From NCBI RefSeq assembly GCF_963665445.1, contig NZ_OY762276.1:3214601-3278600 (forward strand): a stretch of DNA of 64,000 bases. The letters are read 5' to 3'. Below, in pieces: positions 44,943-53,924 of the stretch. Positions within the stretch are counted from its first letter, which is position 1, and each line of letters starts with the position of its first letter. This stretch comes from an uncultured Desulfobulbus sp. (GTDB lineage: Bacteria > Desulfobacterota > Desulfobulbia > Desulfobulbales > Desulfobulbaceae). Position numbers and translations under genes: made by a program. Under the pieces are notes generated by a model. It worked only from the letters and a program-made list of their open reading frames with translations. It did not search any database and had not been told where the DNA came from.

Positions 44943-46958
44943 TCACAGCCAAGGGGTGGTCTCGATGATATTGATGCACGGTACCTTCTCGCATTTCCAC
45001 TCTTTGCTCTTCGGATCGAAGGTGGAGTTAACGAAGCACTTCCAGTTCTCTTCGTCAACGCTCGGGTAATCGGAGCGGTAGTAGAATCCGGGGTAGCGGG
45101 ACTCTTTACGGAACTCGATGTGACGGATGTGGGTCTCTACACACCAGATACGGTGGTAGTTCTCCCAAGCGCGCATCAACTCATGGAGATCGCCGGCTGC
45201 CATCTTCTCTGCATCCTCACGCATCAGCTGGAGCAGATCCAGACAGATGTTGAGCAATTTGCCGGAGGTCATGTAGTAGGTAGCAACACCACCGCCGTAC
45301 TCGTCGGTGGCTTTCATCAGACGCATCATCATACCTGCAGGCTTGCAGTAGTTGGGATTGACGTCTGCTGCGGTGGAAGCATCCTTGAATTGATCATACA
45401 GCTTAACCGGTGCGTAGATCTCGTCGGCCAGCTCTTGAGCGGTCTGAGCCAGCTCAGGAGTGAAGTCGGCGTTGTCGCGGCAGTACTTAACCATCTGCTT
45501 GGCAACGATACGACCCTCAGCGTGGGAACCAGAGGAGAACTTATGACCGGAAGCACCAACACCGTCACCGGCGGTGAACAGACCGTTGACCGTGGTCATA
45601 CGGTTGTAGCCCCATTTATACTGATGGGAGCGAGGACCGTCTACTGAAGGTACCCAGCTCTCGTCCGGACCGGAGGTCCAGATACCACAACAACCGGAGT
45701 GAGATCCCAGCATGTAGGGTTCGGTCGGCATGATCTCGGAACCTACTTTCTCAGGCTCGATGTTGGCACCGGCCCACAGACCAGCCTGACCAACGGACAT
45801 GTCGAGGAAGTCTTCCCAAGCCTCAGACTCGAGGTGTTTCCAGAACTTCTTGACCTCTTTCTCATCCTTGCCAGCAGCGCGCTGTGCATCGAGGAAGGCG
45901 TTGAGGGCAACTTCGGTAGCCATGTAGATCGGGCCACGGCCTTCTTTCAGCTCGTTGAGCATCAGGTGGTTACGCAGACAGGTGGGGGTAACCGGAGACT
46001 GGCCGTACGGCATGTATTTGGACAGCTCTTCCTTGGCTGCATCGCTGCCAGCGTAGAACTCGCCCAGACCGTTCTGTACTTTGGCCTTGAACAGGAGGAA
46101 CCATGCACCAACCGGGCCATAACCATCTTTGAAACGGGAAGGTGTGAAGCGGTTCTCCATCATGGTCAGGGTCGCACCAACCTGAGCACACATGGTGTAG
46201 GTGGAACCAGCATTCCATACCGGGTACCAAGCGCGGCCTTTACCCTCACCAGTGGAACGAGGACGGAAGATGTTAACAGCACCACCACAGGCTACCAGAG
46301 CAGCTTTGCATTTGAAAACGTGAACTTTGTTTTCACGGGTGGAGAAACCAACAGCACCGGCGATGGTGTTCTCTTTGTTTTTGTCGAGCAGCATCTTCAC
46401 GATGAAGACGCGCTCCATGATGTTCTCTTCACCCAGAGCTTTCTTCGCAGGCTCAGCAACGATGCACTTGTAGGACTCACCGTTGATCATGATCTGCCAT
46501 TTACCGGTACGAACCGGGGTACCACCCTCGCGCAGGGTCGGAGCGGGCTTGGCGCCGTCAAGGGTCTCGCCAGCAGCGTCTTTCTTCCAAATCGGCAGGC
46601 CCCACTCTTCAAACAGCTTTACAGATTCGTCTACGTGACGACCGAGGTCATAGATCAGGTCCTCGCGAACAATACCCATCAGGTCGTTACGTACCATCTT
46701 TACGTAATCTTCGATGGCGTTCTCGCCGATGTAGGTGTTAATGGCGGACAGACCCTGAGCAACGGCACCGGAGCGCTCCATGGAAGCCTTGTCACAAAGG
46801 ATGATCTTCATTCCTTCGGGTGCCCATTTCTTGATCTCAAAAGCGGTACCGCAAGCAGCCATACCACCGCCAACGATCAGAACGTCACAACTGTGCTCAA
46901 CGATTTCCGGATTAACAACGGCGGCGAGCTCGCCTTTCGGCTTATTCGGTAATGCCAT
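44943..46958 (-). CDS. aprA: Adenylylsulfate (APS) reductase alpha subunit
   Basis: FAD subunit of dissimilatory APS reductase, which converts APS to sulfite and AMP in the cytoplasm. The 671 residues start with the FAD motif CDVLIVGGGMAACGTAFEI. They contain RSGAVAQGLSAINTYIGENA, RSTGEGKGRAWYPVWNAGST and SHSGCCGIWTSGPDESW, segments that hold the Asn, Arg and His reported at the active site of characterised AprA. It is paired with aprB upstream, and its partner Qmo follows. The reverse sulfur-oxidising use of the enzyme is unlikely given qmoABC of the reducer type, but is not excluded by sequence alone. Confidence 0.97.
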   Translation of the reverse strand: MALPNKPKGELAAVVNPEIVEHSCDVLIVGGGMAACGTAFEIKKWAPEGMKIILCDKASMERSGAVAQGLSAINTYIGENAIEDYVKMVRNDLMGIVREDLIYDLGRHVDESVKLFEEWGLPIWKKDAAGETLDGAKPAPTLREGGTPVRTGKWQIMINGESYKCIVAEPAKKALGEENIMERVFIVKMLLDKNKENTIAGAVGFSTRENKVHVFKCKAALVACGGAVNIFRPRSTGEGKGRAWYPVWNAGSTYTMCAQVGATLTMMENRFTPSRFKDGYGPVGAWFLLFKAKVQNGLGEFYAGSDAAKEELSKYMPYGQSPVTPTCLRNHLMLNELKEGRGPIYMATEVALNAFLDAQRAAGKDEKEVKKFWKHLESEAWEDFLDMSVGQAGLWAGANIEPEKVGSEIMPTEPYMLGSHSGCCGIWTSGPDESWVPSVDGPRSHQYKWGYNRMTTVNGLFTAGDGVGASGHKFSSGSHAEGRIVAKQMVKYCRDNADFTPELAQTAQELADEIYAPVKLYDQFKDASTAADVNPNYCKPAGMMMRLMKATDEYGGGVATYYMTSGKLLNICLDLLQLMREDAEKMAAGDLHELMRAWENYHRIWCVETHIRHIEFRKESRYPGFYYRSDYPSVDEENWKCFVNSTFDPKSKEWKCEKVPCINIIETTPWL

Positions 46959-47025
46959 TTTTCTATCTCCTCAGAATTATTTTCAGAATAGAACTTTTCG
47001 TAATTCCCAGTTTACCAACAACCGA

Positions 47026-47451
47026 TTAAGCAAGCTTGGTCGGGGCCGGCAGTGCACTCTCGAGCAGCAGACACTCGTCATCCAGGTTTGCACCCTTCTG
47101 ACCGGCATACTCGTTGGCAGCGCCCTCAGCGGTCGTACGGATCGGGAATTTGAAGCGTTTTACGTTGCCGTTACGGAATTTAACGGTCCACATGATGGAG
47201 TCTGAAGAACGCATCGGATGAACCTGGCCGCCCAACGGTACGAAGTCATCATAACCGCGAACAAAGATAGCGCCCTGCGGACAGATCTTAACGCAGGAGT
47301 AGCACTCCCAGCATGCATCCGGCTCCTGATTGTAAGCTCTCATAGCCTCAACATTGAGAACCATCAGATCGTTGGGGCAGATGTACATGCAGGCAGTCTT
47401 ATCTCCGCCCTTGCAACCATCACATTTCGAAGGATCTACGTAACTTGGCAT
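47026..47451 (-). CDS. aprB: Adenylylsulfate (APS) reductase beta subunit
   Basis: Iron-sulfur subunit that passes electrons to the FAD of AprA. The 141 residues carry CDGCKGGDKTACMYICP and CWECYSCVKICP for two 4Fe-4S clusters, followed by a tail that wraps around AprA (VKFRNGNVKRFKFPIRTTAE). GAGGAGGT precedes the ATG. The first gene of aprBA, with a roughly 200-base untranslated leader. Confidence 0.97.
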   Translation of the reverse strand: MPSYVDPSKCDGCKGGDKTACMYICPNDLMVLNVEAMRAYNQEPDACWECYSCVKICPQGAIFVRGYDDFVPLGGQVHPMRSSDSIMWTVKFRNGNVKRFKFPIRTTAEGAANEYAGQKGANLDDECLLLESALPAPTKLA

Positions 47452-47848
47452 TAAACTACCTCCTCACTTGGATTTTCCTTTATGGCGTCCGAAACTGGAC
47501 AACCAATAACCTCTAGCTTCTTGCTTCAAGAAAAACAAATACTCACGTCATGCAGCCATCCGTTTTCCACCGCAACCGAACTTTGTAACATGCTCATATA
47601 ACACGCCATTTCAGACGGAAATTTTATTTCAAAAAAATGAACAGCCACTCATTCTGGTCGTTGTGATCTTTTAATTTGTTGCCCCGGCGATGTCAAGAAA
47701 AATCGTCGAAAAAACAAGGCTGAACAGGAAAACTTAATCAAAGTATCAGAATTATGGATATATACCCAATTATTCTCCCAATGTGGGATATGGCGGGACC
47801 TGCACACGGGTAAACGGAGTGTGGATATTCGCCCCTGGTGCAGCCAAA
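47452..47848 (-). promoter_or_regulatory. aprBA promoter region and long leader
   Basis: No gene is visible in this 397-base stretch. On the minus strand TTGACA (47691-47696) and TAAAAG (47668-47673) are 17 bases apart; the -10 box is weak. Transcription from about 47660 would give an untranslated leader of roughly 210 bases before aprB. A TCTTGCTTCAAGA palindrome lies at about 47518-47530 in the leader. The ftsK-side part (47760-47848) shows nothing I can name. Confidence 0.6.
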
Positions 47849-50005
47849 CTAACTGTCTGATTCGCTGTAGGAAGAGCGCACCAGGACCTCCCTCGGCCTT
47901 GAGCCGTCCGCCGGGCCGACGATGCCTTCGCGCTCCATGATCTCGATCATGCGTGCGGCCCGATTATAGCCGACACGCAGTCGCCGCTGCACCATGGAAA
48001 TCGAGGCTTGTCCGGTTTCTGTCACAACCGCCACTGCCTCGTCGTACTTCTCGTCATACTCCTCTTCGCCGCCTTCGAGAACCTCCGGTTCCTCCTCGAC
48101 CACCTGCAGCACGGTTTCGTCGTACTGGGCAACGCCCTGCTCCTTCAGCCGGGTCACCAACCGTTCTGTTTCCTGTTCCGAGATGTAGGCGCCATGGATA
48201 CGTTGCAGTTTGGCCGCTCCCGGCGGCAGAAAGAGCATATCGCCCATGCCGAGCAGGTGCTCAGCGCCGGATCCGTCGAGAATGGTTCGCGAATCCACCT
48301 TGGAGGAAACCTTAAAGGAAATTCGGGTGGGAAAGTTGGCTTTGATCAGGCCGGTGAGCACGTCGACCGAAGGCCGCTGGGTGGCGAGGATGATATGCAT
48401 ACCGGCCGCACGAGCCATCTGGGCCAGACGGGCGATGGAGGTTTCCACATCCTTGGAGGCAACCATCATCAAGTCGGCCAACTCGTCGACAATAATGACA
48501 ATATAGGGAAGCTTCTCCTCGGCCACCTGGTTGTAGGTGGCAAAGGATTTCACCCGTCGTTCCTCAAGCAACCGGTAGCGACGCTCCATCTCGCGCACGG
48601 CCCACAACAGGGCGCGCGAGGCCATCTTGGCCTCAACCACCACCGGATGCAACAGATGGGGGATATCATCGTAGACTGAAAGCTCGATCCGTTTGGGATC
48701 GATCATCAAAAGACGGACCTGCTCCGGTGTTGCCTTAAACAAAATGGAGGCGATAAAGGCGTTGATGGCCACGGATTTACCCGCCCCGGTGGCACCGGCG
48801 ATCAGTAAATGGGGCATGCGCGCCAGATTGGCAACCACGGGCCGGCCAATGACATCGAAGCCCAGTGCAAGACTCAAGGTCGACTTTGCATTCTGATACT
48901 CGGAACTGAGGAGAATATCACGGAGATAGACAGTCTTTCTCTGGGGGTTGGGGATCTCTATACCGATGGCCGCCTTTCCCGGGATGGAGCCGACAATACG
49001 CACCCGATCCACCTTGAGGACCATGGCCAGATCATCTGCCAAGGTCACGATCTTATTGATCTTGACCCCTGGAGCCGGTGCAAACTCATAGGTCGTCACC
49101 ACCGGCCCCGGGGAGATGCCGGCGACATCTCCCTTGACCCCAAAGTCGCCAAGCTTGGCGATCAGGGTGTCGCTGACCTCGTAGTAGTGGTCACTGTTCA
49201 CCTCCACCGGATCTCCGGGATTTTCATCGAGCAGGGTAATGGGAGGCAGCTCGAAATCGCCCATGCCTGGCCGCGCGCAGTCCCGCCCGTTGGAAACGGC
49301 CTGCGCCCTTTTTTCCACCACCGGTTTGCTGGCAGCAGCCGTGGACACTTCCGGTCGTTCGATCCGGGGAGCACCCCGCTCCTCGGGCTCATTGCTCCGC
49401 CTGTTCCCACTGCGCTTTCGTGCAGGGGCGGGCACGACCTCCTCTTCATCGACTGACTCCGCATATTTCCGCGGGTTGCGCACCACCGCAAAGAGGGAAA
49501 AACGGACCGAAGCCATAAGGGAAAACAGGAGGACCAGCACCAACACCAACACCGTGCCCACGCTGCCGATCACCCCATGGAGGACCTGCCAGACCAAGGT
49601 ACCGAGATAGCCGCCTGGGGCGATAAATCCCGGCGGCAGCCAGAGCTGGTCAAAGGAGCCGAACAGGCCGGAGGAACTGAGCATGATCCCTGATAGACCG
49701 GCGACGATTGCCGGCAGCCTGTTGGTGGCGGGACGGGAGAGCAACACACTGATCATGGCATAGCCCAGCAGACAGACCGGAAAAACCGCGATCATCCCGA
49801 GAAAGGAGAAGAGGTAGTGGGCACTGTAATAGCCAAAGGAGCCGCACCAGTTGGCGGCCGGTTCCTGCCAGGCTGGATTGGATCCGAGCAGCGGTTGCAG
49901 ATAGCTGATCTGGGCCAAAAGGAGAAAGAGCGCCATAAACAACAGCATCAGGGAGGTAACCTCCTGCCGATGCCGCGGTTCGGGCTGGGTATCCGATTCA
50001 GTCAT
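47849..50005 (-). CDS. ftsK: DNA translocase FtsK
   Basis: Septal DNA pump that clears chromosome ends and activates dimer resolution. Four membrane helices lie in the first 190 residues (for example LMLLFMALFLLLAQISYL). A short Pro/Arg/Glu-rich linker follows, then the motor with Walker A IAGATGAGKSVAIN and Walker B YIVIIVDELADLMM. The C-terminal gamma winged helix (ASISMVQRRLRVGYNRAARM) reads DNA orientation motifs. The Met of MTESDTQPEP at 50005 gives 718 residues; the frame is open 29 codons further, but that extension is basic and atypical. Confidence 0.95.
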   Translation of the reverse strand: MTESDTQPEPRHRQEVTSLMLLFMALFLLLAQISYLQPLLGSNPAWQEPAANWCGSFGYYSAHYLFSFLGMIAVFPVCLLGYAMISVLLSRPATNRLPAIVAGLSGIMLSSSGLFGSFDQLWLPPGFIAPGGYLGTLVWQVLHGVIGSVGTVLVLVLVLLFSLMASVRFSLFAVVRNPRKYAESVDEEEVVPAPARKRSGNRRSNEPEERGAPRIERPEVSTAAASKPVVEKRAQAVSNGRDCARPGMGDFELPPITLLDENPGDPVEVNSDHYYEVSDTLIAKLGDFGVKGDVAGISPGPVVTTYEFAPAPGVKINKIVTLADDLAMVLKVDRVRIVGSIPGKAAIGIEIPNPQRKTVYLRDILLSSEYQNAKSTLSLALGFDVIGRPVVANLARMPHLLIAGATGAGKSVAINAFIASILFKATPEQVRLLMIDPKRIELSVYDDIPHLLHPVVVEAKMASRALLWAVREMERRYRLLEERRVKSFATYNQVAEEKLPYIVIIVDELADLMMVASKDVETSIARLAQMARAAGMHIILATQRPSVDVLTGLIKANFPTRISFKVSSKVDSRTILDGSGAEHLLGMGDMLFLPPGAAKLQRIHGAYISEQETERLVTRLKEQGVAQYDETVLQVVEEEPEVLEGGEEEYDEKYDEAVAVVTETGQASISMVQRRLRVGYNRAARMIEIMEREGIVGPADGSRPREVLVRSSYSESDS

Positions 50006-50097
50006 GAATAGTCTTTTTTGTACTCCGGCAAGAGATGACCGGTACGCTGTTGAGCAAAAGGAAAAGGGGGCCCTAGTCCGGCTGCGGGGCAAGACTC

Positions 50098-50138
50098 GGC
50101 CTTTGATCTTACCTGCACGGGATTGAAGATCAAAGGCC
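50098..50138 (-). other. Perfect 13-bp inverted repeat between nusB and ftsK
   Basis: GGCCTTTGATCTT (50098-50110) and AAGATCAAAGGCC (50126-50138) are exact reverse complements around a 15-base loop, in the 277-base spacer after nusB. There is no T-run on the minus strand. A smaller GTGATC/GATCAC palindrome is at 50213-50227. It may be an operator, a Rho-linked hairpin or a processing site. No other function is visible in the spacer. Confidence 0.6.
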
Positions 50139-50282
50139 CCTGTATGTGTACACTATTTTTGCGAAAAGAGCAAAAACCGCGCCCGCCGGCGTCCAGAACC
50201 CCTTGGCGACAGGTGATCGATGATCACTCTTGAAGGGAGAAAGGGAGTGAAAAAGAAGAGATGAAACGCAAGAAAGGACGAG

Positions 50283-50705
50283 TCAGCGGTTCACCGCAGC
50301 CTGGACGGCATCGAGTATACCGTTGATAAAGGCGACCGATTCGCCGATTGAATACCGTTTGGCGATTTCCAGGGCCTCGTTGATCGCCACCTGGGCCGGT
50401 GCCTGGTCGCAGTACTGCATCTCGTAGACGGCTATGCGCAGAATATTACGGTCCACCAAGGACATCCGCTCCACCCGCCAGTTGTGGGAATGCTCGGCAA
50501 GCAGGTCATCGATTGCCTCCACATGGGCGCATATTCCGTTGATCAACTCCGTGCCGTACTCAAGCGATTTCTCGCCCACGTCAAAGTACTGACAGAAGGT
50601 CTCGATATCCTGGGCCACATCTTCAGGGGCGCTGGAGCGCCCCTGAAAATCATGACTGAACAAAAACTGCAGGGCAAATTCCCTGGATTTACGGCGTAAT
50701 CCCAT
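50283..50705 (-). CDS. nusB: Transcription antitermination factor NusB
   Basis: Binds boxA RNA with S10 (NusE) for rRNA antitermination. The 140-residue all-helical protein starts RRKSREFALQFLFSHDFQG and contains RMSLVDRNILRIAVYEMQYC and VAINEALEIAKRYSIGESVAFINGIL-type sequence (here AINEALEIAKRYSIGES). It follows ribH, a common bacterial pairing. Confidence 0.97.
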   Translation of the reverse strand: MGLRRKSREFALQFLFSHDFQGRSSAPEDVAQDIETFCQYFDVGEKSLEYGTELINGICAHVEAIDDLLAEHSHNWRVERMSLVDRNILRIAVYEMQYCDQAPAQVAINEALEIAKRYSIGESVAFINGILDAVQAAVNR

Positions 50706-50755
50706 ATTGCTTCACAAAGACCGGGAATGGCTGGACAGATGTTGATTGCGCACGA

Positions 50756-51223
50756 TCAACCAACATTCTCCAGCAAATTAATCATTTCCAGGGAGGCAAT
50801 GGCCACATCCGAACCCTTGTTCCCCGCCTTGGTGCCGGCACGTTCAATGGCCTGTTCGATGGTCTCGGTGGTGAGAACGCCAAAGAGCACCGGTACACCG
50901 GTTTCCAGCATGACCTGGGCCGTGCCCTTGGCCACCTCGCCGGCGACATAGTCGAAATGGGGCGTCGCGCCACGGATAACCGCACCGAGCACGATCACTG
51001 CATCATACTTGCCCGATTTGGCCATCTTCTGGGCAACGAGCGGAATTTCAAAGGCACCGGGCACCCGGGCAACGGTGATATCGTCGCTGTTCACCCCGGA
51101 ACGGACCAGGCTATCCATGGCGCCCTCGAGCAGTTTTTCGCAAATAAAGGAGTTGAAGCGGGCCACGACAATGCCCAGTTTTCGTCCTGTTCCCTGTAAA
51201 TGTCCTTCAAGATATTTTGCCAT
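50756..51223 (-). CDS. ribH: 6,7-dimethyl-8-ribityllumazine synthase
   Basis: Joins the ribityl-uracil intermediate with dihydroxybutanone phosphate, the penultimate step of riboflavin synthesis. The 155 residues include [35 protein letters not shown], and [20 protein letters not shown] with the catalytic His. It lies 20 bases after ribBA. Confidence 0.97.
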   Translation of the reverse strand: MAKYLEGHLQGTGRKLGIVVARFNSFICEKLLEGAMDSLVRSGVNSDDITVARVPGAFEIPLVAQKMAKSGKYDAVIVLGAVIRGATPHFDYVAGEVAKGTAQVMLETGVPVLFGVLTTETIEQAIERAGTKAGNKGSDVAIASLEMINLLENVG

Positions 51224-51243
51224 GTTCCTTTCCTATCAGGCTG

Positions 51244-52488
51244 TCACGGATCTCTGGTGACCGATCCCATCGGCATGTCGCCGTACAGCTCCAGGATGTG
51301 CCCCATTTTATCGCGTTTGGTTCGTAAATACTTTCTGTTTTCTTCATCACCCGGAATTTCGATGGGCAAACGATCGACCACTTCCAGGCCATACCCTTCC
51401 AATCCGATGATCTTCTTCGGATTGTTGGTCAAGAGCCGCATCTTGCGCACACCGAGGTCGCGCAGTATCTGGGCGCCGATGCCGTAATCGCGCAAATCGG
51501 GTTTGAATCCAAGGCGGATATTGGCCTCAACCGTATCCAAACCATCGTTATCCTGCAGATTGTAGGCCTTGAGCTTGTTGACCAGACCAATACCGCGGCC
51601 TTCCTGGCGCATATAGAGAACGACGCCGCGTCCCTCCTGCTCCACCATGCGCATGGCCGCGTGCAGCTGTGGGCCGCAGTCGCAACGCGCAGAGCCAAAC
51701 ACGTCCCCGGTGAGGCACTCGGAGTGGACCCGGACCATGACTGGCTCCTCGGTGGTGACATCGCCCATGACCAGGGCCACATGTTCCAGGGAATCGATAT
51801 CGTTTTGATAGGCGATCACCCGGAATTCGCCGGCATGCACCGTGGGCAACCGTGCCTCAGCAGCCGGTCGCACCAGGGCGTCCATGCGCAACCGGTAAGC
51901 CACCAGATCGGCGACGGTGGCGATCTTGAGATCATGCTCCTTGGCAAAGGCCTCCAGATCCGGCATCCGCGCCATCGTGCCGTCTTCCTTCATAATTTCG
52001 CAGATGATGCCGGCGGTTCGCAGGCCGGCCAACCTGGCCAGATCCACAGAGCCCTCGGTCTGGCCAGTGCGGACGAGCACACCGCCTGTACGGGCCCGCA
52101 GGGGAAAAATGTGGCCGGGGCTGATGATGTCGCGCGGGGTGGCATCGGGTGCCACTGCGGCCTCAATGGTCCGGGCGCGGTCCGCAGCCGAGATGCCGGT
52201 ACTGACACCGCTTCGGGCCTCGATACTGATTGTGAAACCGGTCCCGTAGGGTGATTGATTGTTGGAGACCATCATGGGCAGTCCAAGCTGATCCACTATA
52301 TCCGGGCTCAATGCCAGGCAGATCAGGCCGCGGCCATAGGTGGCCATGAAGTTGATCGCCTCCGGCGTGACCAACTCGGCAGCCATGCAGAGGTCGCCTT
52401 CATTTTCCCGGTCTTCGTCATCGACCAGGATGACCATCTTCCCGGCCTTGATATCTTCGATTACTTCCTCTATTGAACTTACTGCCAT
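51244..52488 (-). CDS. ribBA: Bifunctional DHBP synthase / GTP cyclohydrolase II
   Basis: Supplies both riboflavin precursors. Residues about 1-205 are DHBP synthase ([32 protein letters not shown]). Residues 210-414 are GTP cyclohydrolase II, with the zinc site [15 protein letters not shown] and the motif [18 protein letters not shown]. The start is the Met of [10 protein letters not shown] at 52488, with GGAGAGG before it; the open frame goes 30 codons higher with no support. It lies between ribE and ribH; a 179-base spacer upstream shows no gene or FMN riboswitch that I recognise. Confidence 0.96.
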   Translation of the reverse strand: MAVSSIEEVIEDIKAGKMVILVDDEDRENEGDLCMAAELVTPEAINFMATYGRGLICLALSPDIVDQLGLPMMVSNNQSPYGTGFTISIEARSGVSTGISAADRARTIEAAVAPDATPRDIISPGHIFPLRARTGGVLVRTGQTEGSVDLARLAGLRTAGIICEIMKEDGTMARMPDLEAFAKEHDLKIATVADLVAYRLRMDALVRPAAEARLPTVHAGEFRVIAYQNDIDSLEHVALVMGDVTTEEPVMVRVHSECLTGDVFGSARCDCGPQLHAAMRMVEQEGRGVVLYMRQEGRGIGLVNKLKAYNLQDNDGLDTVEANIRLGFKPDLRDYGIGAQILRDLGVRKMRLLTNNPKKIIGLEGYGLEVVDRLPIEIPGDEENRKYLRTKRDKMGHILELYGDMPMGSVTRDP

Positions 52489-52667
52489 ACCATGCCTCTC
52501 CAGGCTGTCGCATTCGCTGCGAAAGCCCCCTCTGTTGCCGGGCGCCACTCCGCGGAGCGACTCCCTTTCCTCGTGCAATTATTTCAATAATACCGGTCTC
52601 CAGGGAACAGCCCGCATCCCCTGCACCATTCATGGTTGGTTGCAATCGACCATGCAGTCGACCACTC

Positions 52668-53321
52668 TCATAAAAACCCGTGTTCAGCAAGAAAAGCAGG
52701 ATTGATCCGACTCGTCGCCGCACCACCTGCCTTCTCGGCAGCGAGCATTTTTTCCACATACTTGCCGATGATATCCACCTCGATATTGACCCGATCCCCC
52801 TCGCGCAAGAGCCCCAAGGTGGTCACCGCCAGGGTGTGGGGGATGATCGAGACCGAAAACCGATCACGCTCGCAGCTGTTGACCGTCAAACTGACGCCGT
52901 TGATGGTAATGGACCCCTTTTCAACCACATATCGGGTGAGGGCGGGATCAAGGGAAAAACTAAACAGGGTAAAATCACCGGCGCTACGCCGCTCTCTGAC
53001 CTGGGCCTGGGTATCGACATGGCCACTGACCAGGTGTCCTCCGAGCCGGTCGCTCAGACGAAGTGCCCGCTCGAGGTTCACCCGACTTCCCGCCTGCAGG
53101 CTCCCAAGGCCCGTTCTCCGCAGACTCTCCGGGGATACATCGACATAAAAGCGGTTGCCCTTGATATTGCGTGCGGTCAGGCAGGCACCATTCACGGCAA
53201 TGGACTCGCCTTCTTCCGGTTCGGTCAGGTCGAAATCGGATTCTATTCCGAAGATCATCCCCCCACCGGCCGGACGTTTTTCATAAAGCGTTCCCAGCCC
53301 TTGAATGATCCCGGTAAACAT
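52668..53321 (-). CDS. ribE: Riboflavin synthase alpha chain
   Basis: Dismutates two lumazines to riboflavin. The 217 residues form two repeated lumazine-binding barrels, the first starting MFTGIIQGLGTLYE and the second near residue 98 (HLVSGHVDTQAQVRERRSAG). SLTVNSCERDRFSVSIIPHT lies in the second repeat. Its ATG directly follows the stop of the upstream TPR gene, and its ribosome binding site AGGAAGG lies within that gene. Confidence 0.96.
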   Translation of the reverse strand: MFTGIIQGLGTLYEKRPAGGGMIFGIESDFDLTEPEEGESIAVNGACLTARNIKGNRFYVDVSPESLRRTGLGSLQAGSRVNLERALRLSDRLGGHLVSGHVDTQAQVRERRSAGDFTLFSFSLDPALTRYVVEKGSITINGVSLTVNSCERDRFSVSIIPHTLAVTTLGLLREGDRVNIEVDIIGKYVEKMLAAEKAGGAATSRINPAFLAEHGFL

Positions 53322-53924
53322 TTATCCTTCCTGCTCCAGGCTCGCGGCCCGCTGGGCGAATTCCTCTGCCAGGCGCGCATGTTTGAAGCTCTTATGGATG
53401 CTGGAAACCGAGCGGTAGGCATCCGCGGCACCGGCTTTGTTGCCCTGTTCATTGTAGGTTTCGGCAATCAGCACCAGCACCTCAACCGCCCCCTTGGGAT
53501 TGTTGGTCAAGCGATAATGCTCGAGAATGTCATAGAGCATTTCAAGCGATTTGTCGTGATCGCCAAGCTTGCGATAGGCGGCGGCCATCTTTTTGTTAAG
53601 CGCAAGCAGGGAGAAACTGTCGTCCTCTTTTTCACAGATGGCATGGGCCTGCTGGTAATTGGCCAGCGCCATGGCATATTCGCCCCGGGCCAGGCAGGCA
53701 TCGCCCAGCCGATCGGCGGAGTTGGCCACCCCGATCTGATCGCCCTTTTCCTCAAATCCGCGCAGGGCATTGTGAAAGGCGATGGCAGCCTGGGTATAGT
53801 CGCCATCCTGAAAGAACTTCCGCCCTTCCATGTAATCTTTTTTCGCCGGATCGTCCAAATCGGGATCAGAGCCTTTGGGCATCGGTCCGAGGGTATCTAA
53901 CGGTTGCAGGGTATCACTCGCCAT
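53322..53924 (-). CDS. TPR-repeat protein, coupled to ribE
   Basis: A 200-residue soluble protein with about four tetratricopeptide units from residue 28: GRKFFQDGDYTQAAIAFHNA, then GDACLARGEYAMALANYQQA, AAAYRKLGDHDKSLEMLYDI and AETYNEQGNKAGAADAYRSV. No signal peptide or enzyme domain is seen. It overlaps the upstream HEAT gene by 11 bases and touches ribE, so the three are made together. TPR proteins act as scaffolds; a specific partner is unknown. Confidence 0.85.
   Translation of the reverse strand: MASDTLQPLDTLGPMPKGSDPDLDDPAKKDYMEGRKFFQDGDYTQAAIAFHNALRGFEEKGDQIGVANSADRLGDACLARGEYAMALANYQQAHAICEKEDDSFSLLALNKKMAAAYRKLGDHDKSLEMLYDILEHYRLTNNPKGAVEVLVLIAETYNEQGNKAGAADAYRSVSSIHKSFKHARLAEEFAQRAASLEQEG

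Noticed and set aside
45699-46952. Plus-strand open frame opposite aprA
   Set aside because: Antisense shadow of aprA.
52489-52667. Possible FMN riboswitch between ribE and ribBA
   Set aside because: Neither the conserved riboswitch segments nor a terminator/antiterminator pair could be found in this 179-base spacer.
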